A stretch of 64,000 nt of DNA from Taiwanofungus camphoratus. Its lineage: Eukaryota; Basidiomycota; Agaricomycetes; Polyporales; Taiwanofungaceae. The stretch covers positions 1,302,001 through 1,366,000 of the forward strand of contig CP021221.1 of the NCBI GenBank assembly GCA_003999685.1, written 5' to 3'. The translations under genes were made by a program, and so were the position numbers. This document shows, in pieces, positions 36,253 through 52,002 of the stretch. The notes beneath the pieces are model-generated. The model did not search any database. It was not told where the DNA came from and saw only the letters and a list, made by a program, of their open reading frames with translations. The stretch's first letter is position 1. The number at the start of each line of letters is the position of its first letter.

Positions 36253-39230
36253 ATGCCTCCTCGGAGGCGACCACAATTTACGCAGGAGAATATCGACCAG
36301 CAGCTCCAGCAGATACATCTTCTCGACCAGTCTTCATCCTCCGAGAATCTTGAGCAGCTTGGGCCAATTATCAAGCAGATACATACAAACAGGCAGCAGG
36401 AGGCGTATCTTCGTACCGTCCAGGCACTCATCGAGTCGAAGGATGCTGAGATCGAAACGATATGTGGCGATAACTACCAGGAGTTCATCAGCTCCGTATC
36501 CACCCTGTTTTCTATTAAATCATACACGACGAATCTGAGGGAGAAGATCACTACCTTGGATACTAACGTCTCACAGGTTGGACGAGGGCTTGTTGAGAAG
36601 AAGAGGGCGCTGCTGCAGTCCAAAAAGACGGCTGCCAACCTCGACGAGGCTATCGATACTCTCCAGGCTTGTTTACGTGTTCTGGATGTTGTGAACCGTG
36701 TGGGTGAGATGGTCAAGGAGGGGAAGTATTGGAGTGCACTGAGGGTCTGTTTTCCTTCACTATGCCAGTATCTATCTTGCGTAGAATTAAAGGTGGTTCA
36801 TTTCTTTACAGTCTCTCGAAGACATTGAGAGTATGCCGCACACATCGTTGTCGCAAACACCCTTATTCCAACACCTACTATCGTCACTGCCATCGTTGCG
36901 GGGCCAAATCAAGGGTGCTGTCACTGCGTCGGTAAAGCAGTGGCTTCTGGATATCAGGAATGTCAGCGCGCAGGTCGGACGACTTGCACTGGATGCTATG
37001 GAGCACCGAACCCGAAGATGGAGGAGCAGGCGAGAGAAAGACCCGATGCTTAAGCTCAGCCGAGTAGGCAGTGCAGTAGAGGTGGTTACTAATGAGAAAA
37101 CCGAATGTGAACATGTCATTTCTTTTGTCTCATTTACATGCTGACATGTCCATAGATAATGTGTTAGATAACGACCAACTGCACGTTGACTTCAAGCCGT
37201 TATACGAGTGTATCCATATATACAGTGCACTTGACTCACTGGATGAGATTCGTAGATCCTACCAAGCCGATCGAAAAGTATGTCTTGACTGTTGATGTAT
37301 GTAAAATACCTGGTCTAATTCTTCCCAGGCACAATCAGATCTTATTATTCCCGAGCCACTGCCTCTCGCATCCCTTCCGCAAGTTACCCAAGAAATAGTC
37401 GGCTTCTTTATCATAGAGACACATGTACTCAACACGACAGGTAGTTTTCGATCCCTACGAGAAGTGGAGGACCTCTGGGATGCTCTTGTCAAGCGCATCG
37501 GTGCAGTGGTCGACAACTCCCTCAAAAACGAGGTTGACCCAGACTCATACTTGAGAGTTAAGGAGGGTCTACTGAGCTTTATTATGACACTTGAAGTATG
37601 TGACTTGGAAGCTTCTTTGCTATCGAATTTACCTGACACTATCGGCCAAAGTCTTATTCATACTCGACAGAGAGCCTACATTCATTCATCCTTCGTCTCT
37701 TCGAGACATACGTGGCCATTCTTGAGAAGCAGTTTGGCAAGCGATTCGAGAATGTGAGTTGTCTTTCCATCGTTGTCCATTTAAAGACCGAGGTAGTCCC
37801 GAAGATCGTATCGCGGGACGATTACCTTCCGATGTATATCGAGAAGGCAAACGAACGAGACAGCGTGCTAGACATTGTTTGGCTCAACAGAGACGAGAGA
37901 GATTATTTGGCAAGGTGTGTAATTGGGATATTTACTTATCGCTGGAGATGACGCGAAGTCCTCGCTTCAACAGAAGTGCCCTTCCTCTCAATTTGCCATG
38001 GTCCCAAAGTTTTTATCTTTGTTGTCAAGATGTACGTAGCTGTTTCTGGACTGATGCTCGCATTGATGTATCACTTGTCCTCAATTCCTATGATTTTATA
38101 GATCCGTAGTTTCGTACAGAATTTCTACCAGTTTCTTGAGGGTGTTTCTCAGCATCATCGCAACATCGACGATCTCTTAAGCAAGGTAGAAGTCTCATGC
38201 AATCGCTTGTATCTCCTTCTTATCTCTCCGTGGATGGCATCTAGTCGCTTGATACCATTCTATCCACTCACATTAGCGAGAACATCGCACGACGTGTTCA
38301 GAGCACGTCCAACTTGTCCCAGATCGCGCAGATCGTCACCAATCTAGAACACTTCGAAGTTGCCTGCGCAGAGCTCGAACGCTCGCTTACAAATATCCGG
38401 TCTGTACACCAACGAAGTCCTTGTCAGCTTATCACTGACTGCCTCGGTCATTCTGCCAGTTCTTCACAGAGGGGTGGCAGCATTCGGGTCACCGCCGCAG
38501 CATCCTTCTCAAATACGCTAACTCGTGCTCTCGCTCGGGTAACTGCAAGTATCACGTCGAAGCTAGATGACTTCTTCGGGCTCTCCGAATACGACTGGAC
38601 ACCGACGACACGCGAAGATGCACCGAGCATGTACCTATACGAGCTTGTGAATTGGCTGACAACTGTTGTGGACTCATTGGTAGTCAAGGATGCTTACAAG
38701 GAAGAGGCTTATCGCGGGGCCGTTGCTTACATTGCAGAGTGTTTTATGGTTGGTCATGGCTTCGTATGACGAAAGATAGTAGTTGACGTCCTCTTTCCCG
38801 CGCAGGATTTCTTGACGGGCCGAAATGTACCCATGATGAACGAAAACGGCATCGCGAATCTCCTCCTTGACGTTGAATTCCTGGAAGATGAGTTCAAGCG
38901 GGGTGGACATACTCATCTCAATTCTGCTTTCGTCGAACTACGCACGGTGTGTCTTTCATTTTACCGTTGATCTTCGCACACGAAGTCATCCTTGGTTGGT
39001 CCTTGTAGATGTCATCGATTGTCATGGCCGATCAAGTACAACAGTACCTCACACCCGCAATGCGTCAGACATCTTTCTCCGTCGTGAGACCTAAACGACT
39101 GCAGTCATTACTCGAAAAACTTGCCAGGTTTGGTGCGGAGTGCAGAGATTCTCCTTCCAGGGATAAGGGAGAGAAGCGTAGGAAAGAAGCCGAGGCGATT
39201 GGTAGACTGTTCCCTGGAGAAAGTCGATAG
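36253..39230 (+). CDS. sec15: Exocyst complex subunit Sec15
   Basis: Exocyst subunit that links secretory vesicles (via Rab Sec4) to the plasma membrane at growth sites. First exon 36253-36744 is followed in frame by SLEDIESM. Family features: N-terminal coiled coils (TQENIDQQLQQIHLLDQ), the ICGDNYQEFI and SLFSIK segment, LLSSLPSLRGQIKGAVTASV, and later the DAYKEEAYRGAVAYIAECFM and DVEFLEDEF segments of the C-terminal helical domain. About a dozen short introns; the last exon ends GRLFPGESR at 39230. Start chosen at PPRRRPQFTQEN, the first Met in frame. It converges with Arf1, itself a secretory GTPase; proximity is probably chance. Confidence 0.95.
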
Positions 39231-39568
39231 CTGGTCTAGTCGGCATTATACCATACGGATTGTTCCTGTGACTCTGAGCAGTCGCCATTCCGTCATTGAC
39301 CAGCACTACAATCCTCTATGTTAGAGCGTTTTAGACGGCCCTTGCAGCCGTTGATACGAATCACGTGGAGAAAAGTGAGGAGTTCCAGAACGTATATGTG
39401 ACAAGAACGGAACAAAAAACTAAAGAGGGAACGTAATGAGACTAGGCGACAGGGAAAGCTAAGCATGAGACGAGGTGACACAGGACGCCTCTTCAATATC
39501 GTAAGGATCGTGACACGTGTAACGACGACGTTGCAAAGGACCCAGAGACAACGAAGAAAGAACGCATA
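39231..39568. other. Convergent 3' intergenic region
   Basis: 338 bases between the Sec15 and Arf1 stops; presumably 3' UTRs. Nothing else seen. Confidence 0.4.
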
Positions 39569-40402
<834 letters not shown>

Positions 40403-41027
40403 GACTGCAGACGAAGGGAGGGTGTTGCGACAAGGTAAAGGTGGATTTGAACAAGGGGAGTAGTGAAGGAGACTTTCGCGCTGGAAGGAGTTGAGTGACT
40501 TGCGTGTGCTAGGCGTTTTAAGCTCCGATAGTGGCACTGCAATTGGGTTTCACTGGCACTCGTACCGTCAGCTTTTTAAGGGTTCAGCAAGTCTAGACTT
40601 TGGATAAATATACGTGCTCTAGTCTGTTGTATAGCATGCAAAAGGCTTGATTATTCTGTGTCGTAGATTGTCGAATGTCAGTGCTCGATGACTCAATGGC
40701 TGTGACTTTCACAGCTTCGTGAGGGATTTACTCAATAAAGACCATTCAAGCTTGGTAGCCCGTCAGTATCAACGCCAAATAAAATGACCTATTCCATGTA
40801 ATACACAATATAATCATGCTCTAACTTTATGGAAGAAAAAGAACACGATTCGAGTGGCCAGGGCCTCGGACTTTCATTATTGATCACATGATCTGAGAAC
40901 AGGCTTCGACTCTTGCATCTGCCAAATTATCTACTTACTGAGGCCTAAGGAGTGCTAGAAGCTTGATGTATAAACAGTGACGGTTTGCTCTGTCTCGAAC
41001 GAAACTGACACCCCACGGAAGAAGAGA
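40403..41027. promoter_or_regulatory. Divergent promoter of Arf1 and CPSF100
   Basis: 625 bases between opposite start codons. No motif certain enough to mark; presumably both promoters. Confidence 0.5.
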
Positions 41028-44000
41028 ATGATAACTTTTACTCCGCTTTCCGGTGCTGCACGTTCTTCACGCACCATACCTCTTGCATATCTACTTCAAG
41101 TGGACGATGTTCGCATACTCTTGGATTGTGGTTCACCAGATTGGTGTCCGGAAGACATTTCCGCGAAGGAGGGACTAGAAGATCAGTCGTTATATCATTG
41201 GGACAAGTACTGCGAGGCGTTGAAAGAGTGAGTATTAGTCTAAGACTCATTAATCCTTACGCTTTCGTTTGCTCTCAATGCTTCGTTTTCGTGACATGTC
41301 AGTGAGGGGAATTTTCGACTGCCTCAGCGTTGCTTATTTAAATTCATTAAGTTTTGGTTCCATACACACAGACTAGACCTATCGCGCATGCTAACTTCTC
41401 GATTTAAGATGTGCACCAACCGTCGATCTTGTTCTGCTCTCGCACGGAGATCTCGCTCACTCTGGCCTCTATCCCTACGCCCATACGCACTGGAACCTTA
41501 CTGCCCCCGCATACACTACCCTACCCGTGCAGGCCATGGCCCGAGTCGCGGCTAGCGAAGACGCAGAAGGGATACGTGATGAGCAAGATGTTGACGATAC
41601 TTCGAAAGATGAACAGAATACCAGGTCTGAAACAGAAGACAGCACTTTTGCCGTGTCCTCAAAGTTCACCAGTCCTACGCCACGGCCGCGAGCAGGAAAG
41701 TATGTTGCAACTGTGCAAGAAGTTCACGATGCTTTCGATTCCGTCAACGTACTGAGGTATTCCCAACCTTGTCACCTCCAAGGTACAGCGAATTTCTTCC
41801 GTGTTTATGCTTACTGACAGGTCGTCCAGGCAAGTGTCAAGGCCTGACCATCATTCCTTTCAATGCGGGACACACCCTTGGTGGTACCATTTGGAAAATT
41901 CGCTCGCCTACCGCAGGAACAATCCTCTATGCTGTGGATATGAATCACATGCGTGAGCGCCATCTTGATGGGACTGTTCTTGTGCGGCAGGCGTCTGCTG
42001 GCGGTGGCGTGTTCGAAAGCCTTGCACGCCCCGACTTGCTTATCACCGATGCAGAACGCGCGAGCGTGACTACTGCTAGGCGAAAGGACCGTGACGCCGC
42101 ATTGCTTGGTGCGTACCTACCTCCTGGAATGCTCTCTGCTGTAGCTCAAAATTGATGATGTTCGACAGACTGCGTTACCGCCACGCTTACATCCCGAAAT
42201 TCGCTGCTATTACCATGCGACTCAAGCACGCGTGTTCTTGAGCTTTTGGTGTTACTTGACCAGCATTGGAACTATTCTAGAATTAAATATCCCATATGCC
42301 TACTCTCGCGTTCTGGCCGGGAGATGCTCACATTCGTGCGTAGCATGATGGAATGGCTTGGCGGGACTGTTAGTAAGGAAGATGTTGGAGAGGAAGGGAC
42401 TAGTGGTGGGCAAAGAGGCGGTAGGCGGAGACGGGATGAGGACGGGGACGAAGACGCTCTCGGAGCCTTTGCTCTCCGATTCAGGTGTGTACCTCTGCAT
42501 CTCTATCAATGAACGTTGGGATTCGGTCATTGCTTATGTATCTGAATACTTAGGCACCTCGAATTCTTTCCTAACCCTCAAGCCCTACTTCAGACCTACT
42601 CGTCGAAAGACCCCAAGCTTATCCTTGCAGTCCCTGCATCACTATCGCATGGCCCGTCACGGGCTCTTTTCTCTCAGTTCGCAGAGATTCCGGACAACGT
42701 TGTGCTTCTTACGGGACGTAGCGAGGAAGGTACTCTGGGTCGTATATTGTTCGACCGGTGGAATGACGCGCAGCGAGAGGATGCAAAGTGGGACCGTGGC
42801 AAGATTGGGAGTAACGTCATGATGGACGGCGCATTGCGATTGAAGGTAAGGTTGTCATCCACGAATTCCGATTTTGGGTGCTGATAGGGCATGGCGTTGT
42901 AGATGCATTCGAAAGTGCCTCTTCAGGGTACCGAGCTTGAAGCTTTCTTACAAAAGGAACGTGCCGCAAAGGAGAAAGAAGCTGCCCAAAAAGCTGCGCA
43001 AGCGCGCACTCAACGGATGCTCGAAGCCGACGAAGGAGAAGAAGACAGTGACACAGACTCGGACGCAGATTCGGACGAGGAGAATGAAGTGGAGCGCACA
43101 CTAGGAGGCGAGCTCATGGATACCAAGGAAGACCACGCGAGCCCAGAACCTAACGTCATCGGACGTGGAAAGCGGAAGAGGGACAAGGATGGCATGGCGG
43201 ATGGAGCGGATTGGGTCCTAGGACTCGATGCTGATGAGGGCCAAATTCGGACATTGTCATTCGACATCTACTTGAAAGGCAATGTCTCACGAGCAACGTC
43301 GTTCTTCAAGAGCGCCGAGGGCCAAACGCAGCGCTTCCGTATGTTTCCATATGTAGAGAAGAAGCGGCGCGTAGATGAGTATGGAGAGACAATTGATGTG
43401 GGCATGTGGTTGCGCAAAGGAAAGGTACTCGAGGAGGATGCGGAGAGTGAGGAAGTGAAGATGATGAAGAGGAAGGAGGAAGAAGCGAAGGTATGGATAT
43501 TGAGTCCTCGAAGTTTCAGAAGCGTGCTCAAGAATGATATTACTTCAGAAACTACCCACAGAACCTCCATCAAAGTACGTGAGCAATGAGATCGAAGTTC
43601 AGTTAGCTTGCCGTCTTTTATTCGTGGACTTGGAGGGCCTCAACGATGGACGTGCAGTAAAAACAATAGTGCCTCAAATCAATCCGCGAAAAATGGTCTG
43701 TGACCTTACTTATTCTTGCTTTCTTACCCTATATTTCCGATACACCGCAGATCATCGTGCATGCGCCGTCTGATGCTACTGATGTCCTCATGGAGAGTTG
43801 CGCGAATATTCGGGCAATGACACGAGATATCTTTGCCCCCACACGAGGCGAGAGTATCCAGATCGGTCAACACACAAATAGCTTCTCAATATCCTTGAGT
43901 GACGAATTACTTGCTTCGATTAAGATGTCGCAAGTGAGTTGCTTACATGCCATGCTTTTCCAAACTGATCTGAGACTATCCTCGTGCAGTTTGAGGATAA

Positions 44001-44418
44001 TGAAGTAGGCTATGTGACAGGCTGCATCGCGAGTCTTGCAAGCTCCACTATCCCAGTACTCGAACCGATATCTTCGAAATCTGCATCGGATTCTCGAACT
44101 CGCAAAACTCTTGGTACACGTATGCTGGGGTCGCGTCCGACTTTCACCCTTCCACAGTCGACCATGATAGGCGAACTCAAACTTACGGCACTTAAGGCTC
44201 GCCTGGCATCTGTGGGTGTACATGCTGAACTCGTCGGAGAGGGCGTATTAATCTGTGGTGCAGCGGCCAAGAAGGGCAGCAGTTCAGAGACTTTGGAAGA
44301 TTCTGTGGCAGTCAAGAAGACGACGCGTGGCAGGGTCGAGCTGGAAGGCTCTGTATCGGATGTGTACTATGTTGTCCGCAGAGAGATATACAATCTTCAT
44401 GCTCTTGTCGCGGCGTAA
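41028..44418 (+). CDS. Cleavage and polyadenylation factor subunit CPSF100/Cft2
   Basis: Metallo-beta-lactamase/beta-CASP subunit of the pre-mRNA 3' processing complex, partner of the CPSF73 nuclease. The Met at 41028 (ITFTPLSG) is the family start; an in-frame Met at 40977 would add 17 residues. The N-domain has ILLDCGSPDW and LLSHGDLAHSG, where the nuclease HxHxDH motif is degenerate, as expected for the inactive CPSF100. NAGHTLGGTIW and YAVDMNHMRERHLDG follow. The beta-CASP part includes LLSRSGREML and VVLLTGRSEEGTLGRIL. A long Glu/Asp- and Lys-rich insertion lies around 42950-43250. The C-terminal part includes VDLEGLNDGRAVKTIVPQI and NPRKMIIVHA, split by an intron before IIVHA. Ends HALVAA. 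Confidence 0.95.
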
Positions 44419-45274
44419 AATTTGTTGTGCAATTCCGAGTGTATTTGGCTTTATATGTATGCTTAATTCATGCCTAGATGAGATTGTACTATCTACTAGC
44501 CTCCGAGGGTCAAATGTGCAAGGATCATCGTGGCTCATCTGACTGATTGAATACAGCCAGTTTACTCATAGAAATCGGACCCTAGATCTTATTTCCTAGT
44601 AGTCTCAACGGTTGTGTTACACATCAAGCATACCAACATATGTTCCCTGTGAATCTTGTAATACTATACAAAGTATGTTCTGATAAGAATATTGAAAAAA
44701 ACTAGTGAAAGTGAACATAATTTTAAGTATAATCATTTGTCTGCCAAATACACGCAGTTTCAAAAATGATTGCACTGTCAGACTTGGGTTAGAGAATAGG
44801 GAAAAAAAAGTCTTTGAGAATATATGTGACATCTCTGGCTTAGTGATCCTCACCAAACCGAGCCGCACTTCATCCTGTCATCGCTCTCACATCAGACGAT
44901 TTCTCGGAGAAAATTCTTTTTCAATTGTTTTCCTCAAACTCGTCATTGTTTGCAAACTGCTGTAAGAAAAATCTGCTGTGTTGGAAATACTATGTTTATT
45001 CTTGGAAACCACTTTGTACATTTTCCGCAAATCTTTATAGAAAACTACTGTTATGTTTGGTGTGTCACTACAAATGAACCGGATAACAGTCGATTCTAGG
45101 CGGTTGTTTGGCAAGAGCTTGGAATCCTAACAAAGGATTTCCCTTTCTGGGATGCTCTCAGTGATCGGTCGGCGGACCGGCACAGATCAGGCATAAATGT
45201 TTCATGGCTCGACTCATTCTCCGACTGCCATCTCAGGCTGACTCGCTCAGGTTCCGACTGTCACCATAATCAGG
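44419..45274. other. Intergenic between tandem genes
   Basis: 856 bases, AT-rich from about 44640 to 45060. CPSF100 3' UTR and phosphatase promoter presumably lie here. The overlapping short frames on both strands have no supported start, splice or family. Confidence 0.4.
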
Positions 45275-46324
45275 ATGCCGACGACAACCTTGCAGTTTGG
45301 TGCTATGCAAGTAAAGTTTCTCAACTCGATGTAATGCTTGGGCTAATCTGCATATTTGTTTTTAGCCTGTTTGACATGGATGGCACCTTAGTCGACTCGA
45401 CTGATGGTGTAGTTGGCGCATGGGAATTATTCGCCGAAAAGTACCCCGGAGTTGATGTGACCACCGTCCTCAGTTGTAAGTCTATCATGAGGCGCTGCCC
45501 ATGGTCCAAGACGCACTGAATCCATTTAGCTTCGCATGGGGTACGGACCGTCGAGAACCTCAGCATACACTGCGGTATTCGAGATCCAGATGAACTAGAG
45601 GTAGTTTGGACAACTACCAACAGCTTGTTCGTAGTCGCTGACCTCCTGCGATTGCAGAGAGAAGCCGAACGATTCGAGACAGCGATCGTGGAATGCTCCA
45701 CGAAGAATGGTCGCAAGGGGATTATTGCTCTTCCTGGTGTTCGGGAGATCATTGACGAAGTGCGTCTTCACCTAATGTCTCGGAGGTCATGATTGACTGA
45801 CTCGTGAATACCAGCTGCTGCCTGTGGCGAAGCAGCCCTATCCCCGCTGGGCGATCTGCACATCTGCCACGCGCAAGTATGCAGCAGCAGCGCTCGAGAA
45901 AGCTGAGATCCCTGTGCCTGATGCCTTTGTAGTAGCGGAAGACGTTACAAAGGGAAAGCCCGAGTTTGTGTCCATTCTAGATCCTCGCATAAGAAGGCTC
46001 AACATCGTGACAATATCACAGACCTGACCCATACCTCCTCGGCGCTAAGAAATGCGGCGTAGATCCGACACGATGCTTGGTTGTGGAAGATGCGCCCTCC
46101 GGGGTGCGAAGTGGGAAAGCCGCAGGATGTAAGACGCTAGCGTTACTTACTTCGCATAGCCGTGCACAGGTCGAAGCGTCCCAAGCCGATTTCATTGTCA
46201 AGAATTTATCAAGGTAACTTTCTATCTTGTTTGATGAAAATAGGAAAGCTTTTTAACAGGAAGAATCAGCGTGACCATGAAGAGGACGGAAAATGGTGTC
46301 GAAGTTACTATCGATACAGATTGA
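45275..46324 (+). CDS. HAD-family sugar/glycerol phosphatase (GPP-like)
   Basis: Haloacid dehalogenase-type phosphatase related to yeast glycerol-3-phosphatase and 2-deoxyglucose-6-phosphatase. Exons: 45275-45330 (or to 45294), 45366-45475, 45530-45600, 45658-45759, 45815-45963, 46022-46213, 46264-46324; 246 or 234 aa. Motif I is LFDMDGTLVDS with the Asp nucleophile; motif II is CTSATR; motif III Lys lies in KGKPEPDPYLLGAKKCG; motif IV is VVEDAPSG. The first donor is uncertain: GTAATG leaves a 35-nt intron, GTTTGG a 71-nt one, and both keep frame. The last acceptor must be GAAG at 46263 rather than CAG four bases upstream, because only it gives the family tail (SVTMKRTENGVEVTID). It converges with Bin3 across 113 bases. 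Confidence 0.92.
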
Positions 46325-46437
46325 TGTGGTATATAGTTCGCCCGATGGTAAGTAGCATGGCTCATTCGAGGATAGAAACCCTAGACCATAGAGCGCGGCA
46401 CGTAGAGGAATTCGAGAACACAACTTTGTAGCCATGG

Positions 46438-47588
46438 CTATCGTGCTTTGATGTATACATCGACGGATCGTCTGAAGCCTATAACAAGGATGACATTCAA
46501 TTCAATGCTTTGGAATATCCTGAACAGGACATGATGCCTACCGCCCTCTCCTACCTTTCCCAGATGTTCCGCAGAATCAAATCCCATATCTCTTAGAATT
46601 GTTCCAAAGTTATCAGGTCTCAACTTCAGACCCTTTGCGGACTCTTTGAGTCTCTGATATCGCAGTGAACAGCTGTTAGCCGGTCATAGAATTTTGGTCA
46701 GATAGCGCATTACCTTATCCATGCGTTTGGCTTTGGCGTAGGTATCCCATTCCTGAGGCTCGAGGATGAATCTGCCACCTGGTCTCAACACCGAGTAAAC
46801 ACGACGGAAGAAACGCATCAGGCCATTGTCTCCCCCATTCAAGTGAATCCACTTTGAGATGGAAAACCTGCAGACCGACATGCAAGACACAAAATAAGCA
46901 GTGCTACCACTCCTGCAGTGCAGAAGGGACCCACGCAAGGACAATGTCATACAAGTCTGCGTCTTCTGGTATTTCATTGTCAACCCAATTTGCAGTTCGA
47001 AAGGTGACATTGTGAGGGAATTTTCCGTGTTCAGGGGCGCTGGACGGAGGAATGGGAAGAGAGCCAAACATGTGCTCGCACGATGACGGAAAGTAGTCTC
47101 CTTGCGTGTGTAAAACAGGTCCATCCGAATCTGATCGTCTCTTGCGTTTCTTACCATCAGACTCCAGGGCCAATGTAGTCGGAGGATTCTCGTCCTCGGC
47201 GGGTTCTTGCAGGCTCCAAACAATACGTCGCCGCTTCCATGCTGACCTGACCAGCGTATCGTCGATATCCACGCCTACCACCTTCTGTGCGCTCCATGAT
47301 TGTGCTTCCTTTGTCAGTGCGCACTCAAGTTCAATGGTTTGCAAACATGCGCGCGTGACCTACCAATCTCGCAAGTTACCCACCCTTCATTACATCCTAA
47401 GTCCAGGACACGCGCGCCCTTAAACAAAGAAGAGGGTAATATTGCCAGTCGGGGATCTAGAATGAAAGGCCGCTTGGTGTAATAGCTATGTTGTCACACA
47501 ATGGTGATTTCAGTGCATTTAGAGGAACAAAACAAAGTACCAACCCATGATAGTTGCCATACATCGGTTGGGTTGTAACAACAGACAT
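46438..47588 (-). CDS. Bin3-type RNA 5'-phosphate methyltransferase (MePCE family)
   Basis: S-adenosylmethionine-dependent methyltransferase that methylates the gamma-phosphate of small RNAs; the human member caps 7SK RNA. Start Met at 47588 gives the short N-terminus before MYGNYHGYYTKRP, typical of Bin3 (exons 47588-47545, 47485-47364, then from 47304). SAM motif I is VLDLGCNEG, and KVVGVDIDDTLVRSAWKRRR is the Bin3 signature. After a basic insertion come NVTFRTANWV, LSISKWIHLNGGD and RPGGRFILEPQEW. The C-terminus joins GKVGEGG to FRRSVDVYIKAR across a last intron. The acceptor before AQSWSAQKVV is GAAG, which alone keeps frame. Target RNA in fungi is not established. Confidence 0.93.
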
Positions 47589-48130
47589 TTAGCACCTGTC
47601 CTTCATAAATAAATTCCAGGTTGCCTGCATGGATCTTGACAGAAGATGACTTAGTCAGTACGGGCTACAACAGTGACTGGCGTGCGGTCTAGTATCGCTG
47701 CTTGACCTGCATGCATAGCGTGGGAAACGTATATCGTGGTCATAAGATGGTCTGTACATGCCATCTTACAGCATGTATGATATGTGAAGTAGTAAGTATT
47801 AGGGGCTCATATAAGTTGGACAAGGGAAAAGGATACATTCTATTTCGCATTTCCCTAATCTACGACTGATATCTTTCGCACAAGATCAATGCTCAATGGT
47901 TTTGTACCTTAGTTCCTTGCCACAAGCAGAAACTCTGTAGTGTATGCTACGGTGATATATTCGGTGGTGTCTATCAGATAGGACCGCGGATATAGCAATG
48001 CACAGTACAATAGCAGCGAGATCAATATTATGAAGCAGTCGCGACGAACGTGAAGAATAATAACCGTGTATCGTACTTTCAGTGATCCTGACAATACACC
48101 TGACGTGAAGATCCCTTAGATAATGAATAC
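47589..48130. other. Intergenic between Bin3 and alpha-tubulin copy 1
   Basis: 542 bases; Bin3 promoter and tubulin 3' UTR on the same strand. No coding exon supported. Confidence 0.4.
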
Positions 48131-49865
<1,735 letters not shown>

Positions 49866-50238
49866 ACTACAGGAGTTTAACAAATGCGAGAAATAATCAG
49901 GAAGTCAAGAGGGGAGGGGAGAATTGTTGGTTTTCGCTTACATACTTAGGGACACTTGGTTCTATCCGCACCGACATTTCGTCTCCAGCGCTTCTTACGT
50001 CATCATGACTCAGGCGTCTAAATAATATCGCGTAGTAGGCCGGAAAGTTGGACATAAATGGCTCAACTCCAGAATTATTTTATTGTATGGATGGTATAAT
50101 TGCAGGTGCCCGTATAGAAGAGGACAAGCTAGGATATCAATCAGGGTGCATGGACGTCATGAGATAGAAAGGGGAACCGCTGGGAACCGCGAAACCGTGG
50201 ATAACAATGCAAACAAAAATCTTCCAGGAGAATGCAGC
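49866..50238. promoter_or_regulatory. Promoter of alpha-tubulin copy 1 and 3' flank of copy 2
   Basis: 373 bases between the two tandem tubulin genes. No distinct motif identified. Confidence 0.45.
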
Positions 50239-52002
50239 TTAGTATTCGCCAACCTCCTCCGTATCCGCTGAGTCGATCCCAACCTCCTCATAATCCTTCT
50301 CCAGTGCTGCGAGGTCTTCCCGTGCCTCTGAAAATTCACCCTCCTCCATACCCTCGCCGACATACCAGTGCACGAAAGCACGCTTTGAGTACAGAAGGTC
50401 AAATTTGTGGTCAAGGCGACTCCAAGCAGTTGAAATCGCAGTCGTGTTCGACAACATGCACAGGCTACGAGTGACCTTCGCCAAATCACCACCAGGGATG
50501 TGTGCTGGAGGCTCGTTGCATATACCAAGCTTGAAACCAGTCGGGCACCAGTCAACGAACTGGATGGTGCGCTTCGTCTTGATGAAACTGACAGCAGCGT
50601 TAGTGTCCTTGGGAACAACGTCGCCACGGTACAAGAGCGCGCATGCCACTAGAAACGAAGATCAGGATCAGACACAATCCGAAAGTCTGCAACCGGGAAC
50701 CACTTACTATATTTGCCTTCCCTCGGATCACACTTGACCATTTGATTGCCTGCCTCGAAGCAAGAGAATGTCATGTCAGCAACCGAATTCTGCTCGTGGT
50801 GTGCCTTGTCGGCAGAGAGGATGGGTGCAAAGCTCGCCAAAGGGAAGTGAATACGAGGGAATCTGGCAAGCACTCAGATGAGACTAAGCACAATTGATGG
50901 GGTATGATGATACGTACGGGACCAGGTTCGTTTGGAACTCGTTCAAGTCGACGTTCAAGGAGCCATCGAACCGGAGAGAAGCAGTGATAGAGGAGACAAC
51001 TTGGGCAATAAGCCTGTTCAGATTGGTGAAGCTTGGAGAAGTGATATTCAGCCTCTTCTTGCAAATGTCGTAAATAGCCTCGTTATCAACCTGCAAGTAA
51101 TAGTGTAAGCGAAAAGTGAAGACATGGTGTCAACGCAAAGTAAATGCACCATGAATGAGCAGTCTGAGTGCTCCAGCGTAGTGTGCGTGGTCAACACCGA
51201 ATTGTAAGGCTCGACAACGGAGTTCGCCATAGTGGGGGCGGGGTAGACGCTGAACTCAAGCTTAGACTTCTTGCCGTAGTCGGTAGACAGGCGCTCTAAG
51301 ACAAGGGCACCGAAACCAGAACCTGTTCCACCACCAAAGGAGTGGAAGACAAAGAACCCCTGAAGACCATTACAGTTGTCGGCTAGCCGGCGAATCTTGT
51401 CCATCACAAGGTCAATCTGCTCCTTACCGATCGTGTAGTGACCACGAGCATCTTGAGCACACAAAATAATGAGCATGTGAAGAGATTACGGATGTTATTA
51501 CTACTCACAGTTACTAGCGGCATCCTCCTTGCCAGTGACAAGAGTCTCGGGGTGGAAAAGACTCCTGTATGTACCACTCCGGACCTCATCAATAACGTTT
51601 GGCTCCAAGTCCACGTACAGGGAGCGTGGCACATGCTTGCCAGAGGAAGTCTCTGAGAAGAAAGTGCTGAAACCATCGTCATGAGCAGATGGCGAGCCCT
51701 CAATAAGACGGCCGTCAGGCTAGAAGGACACAATTAAGGCTCGTCTCTAGGTGCATTTCCGCGAAATAACTCACGCTCAAACCGTGTTCGACGGTGTACA
51801 ATTCCCCTGTAAAAAGAAGCGTGCATTAGCAAAGGAAATATATTTTGGCTGAACGTGCAAAGATGATCGCGCGACGCGTCATTTTGATGCTCTGGTACAA
51901 AGAACTGCTCTTGACATGTAGATGCGAGATCGACTACTCACAACAGGCGTTACCGATCTGCACACCGGCTTGACCGACGTGGACAGAGATGACTTCACGC
52001 AT
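50239..52002 (-). CDS. Alpha-tubulin, copy 2 (upstream member of tandem pair)
   Basis: Starts [15 protein letters not shown] at 52002; GTP loop GGGTGSG present; C-terminus acidic, ending EVGEY. Introns lie after NACW, after EHGLS, in SNYARG, after FM in SDCSFM, around [10 protein letters not shown] (about 50923) and before MACALL (about 50650). The last exon, from [10 protein letters not shown] to the stop, is uninterrupted where copy 1 has three introns. High similarity to copy 1 and the head-to-tail order point to tandem duplication. It looks like the canonical copy. A TATATA lies about 220 bases upstream of the start, at 52224-52231. Confidence 0.96.
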
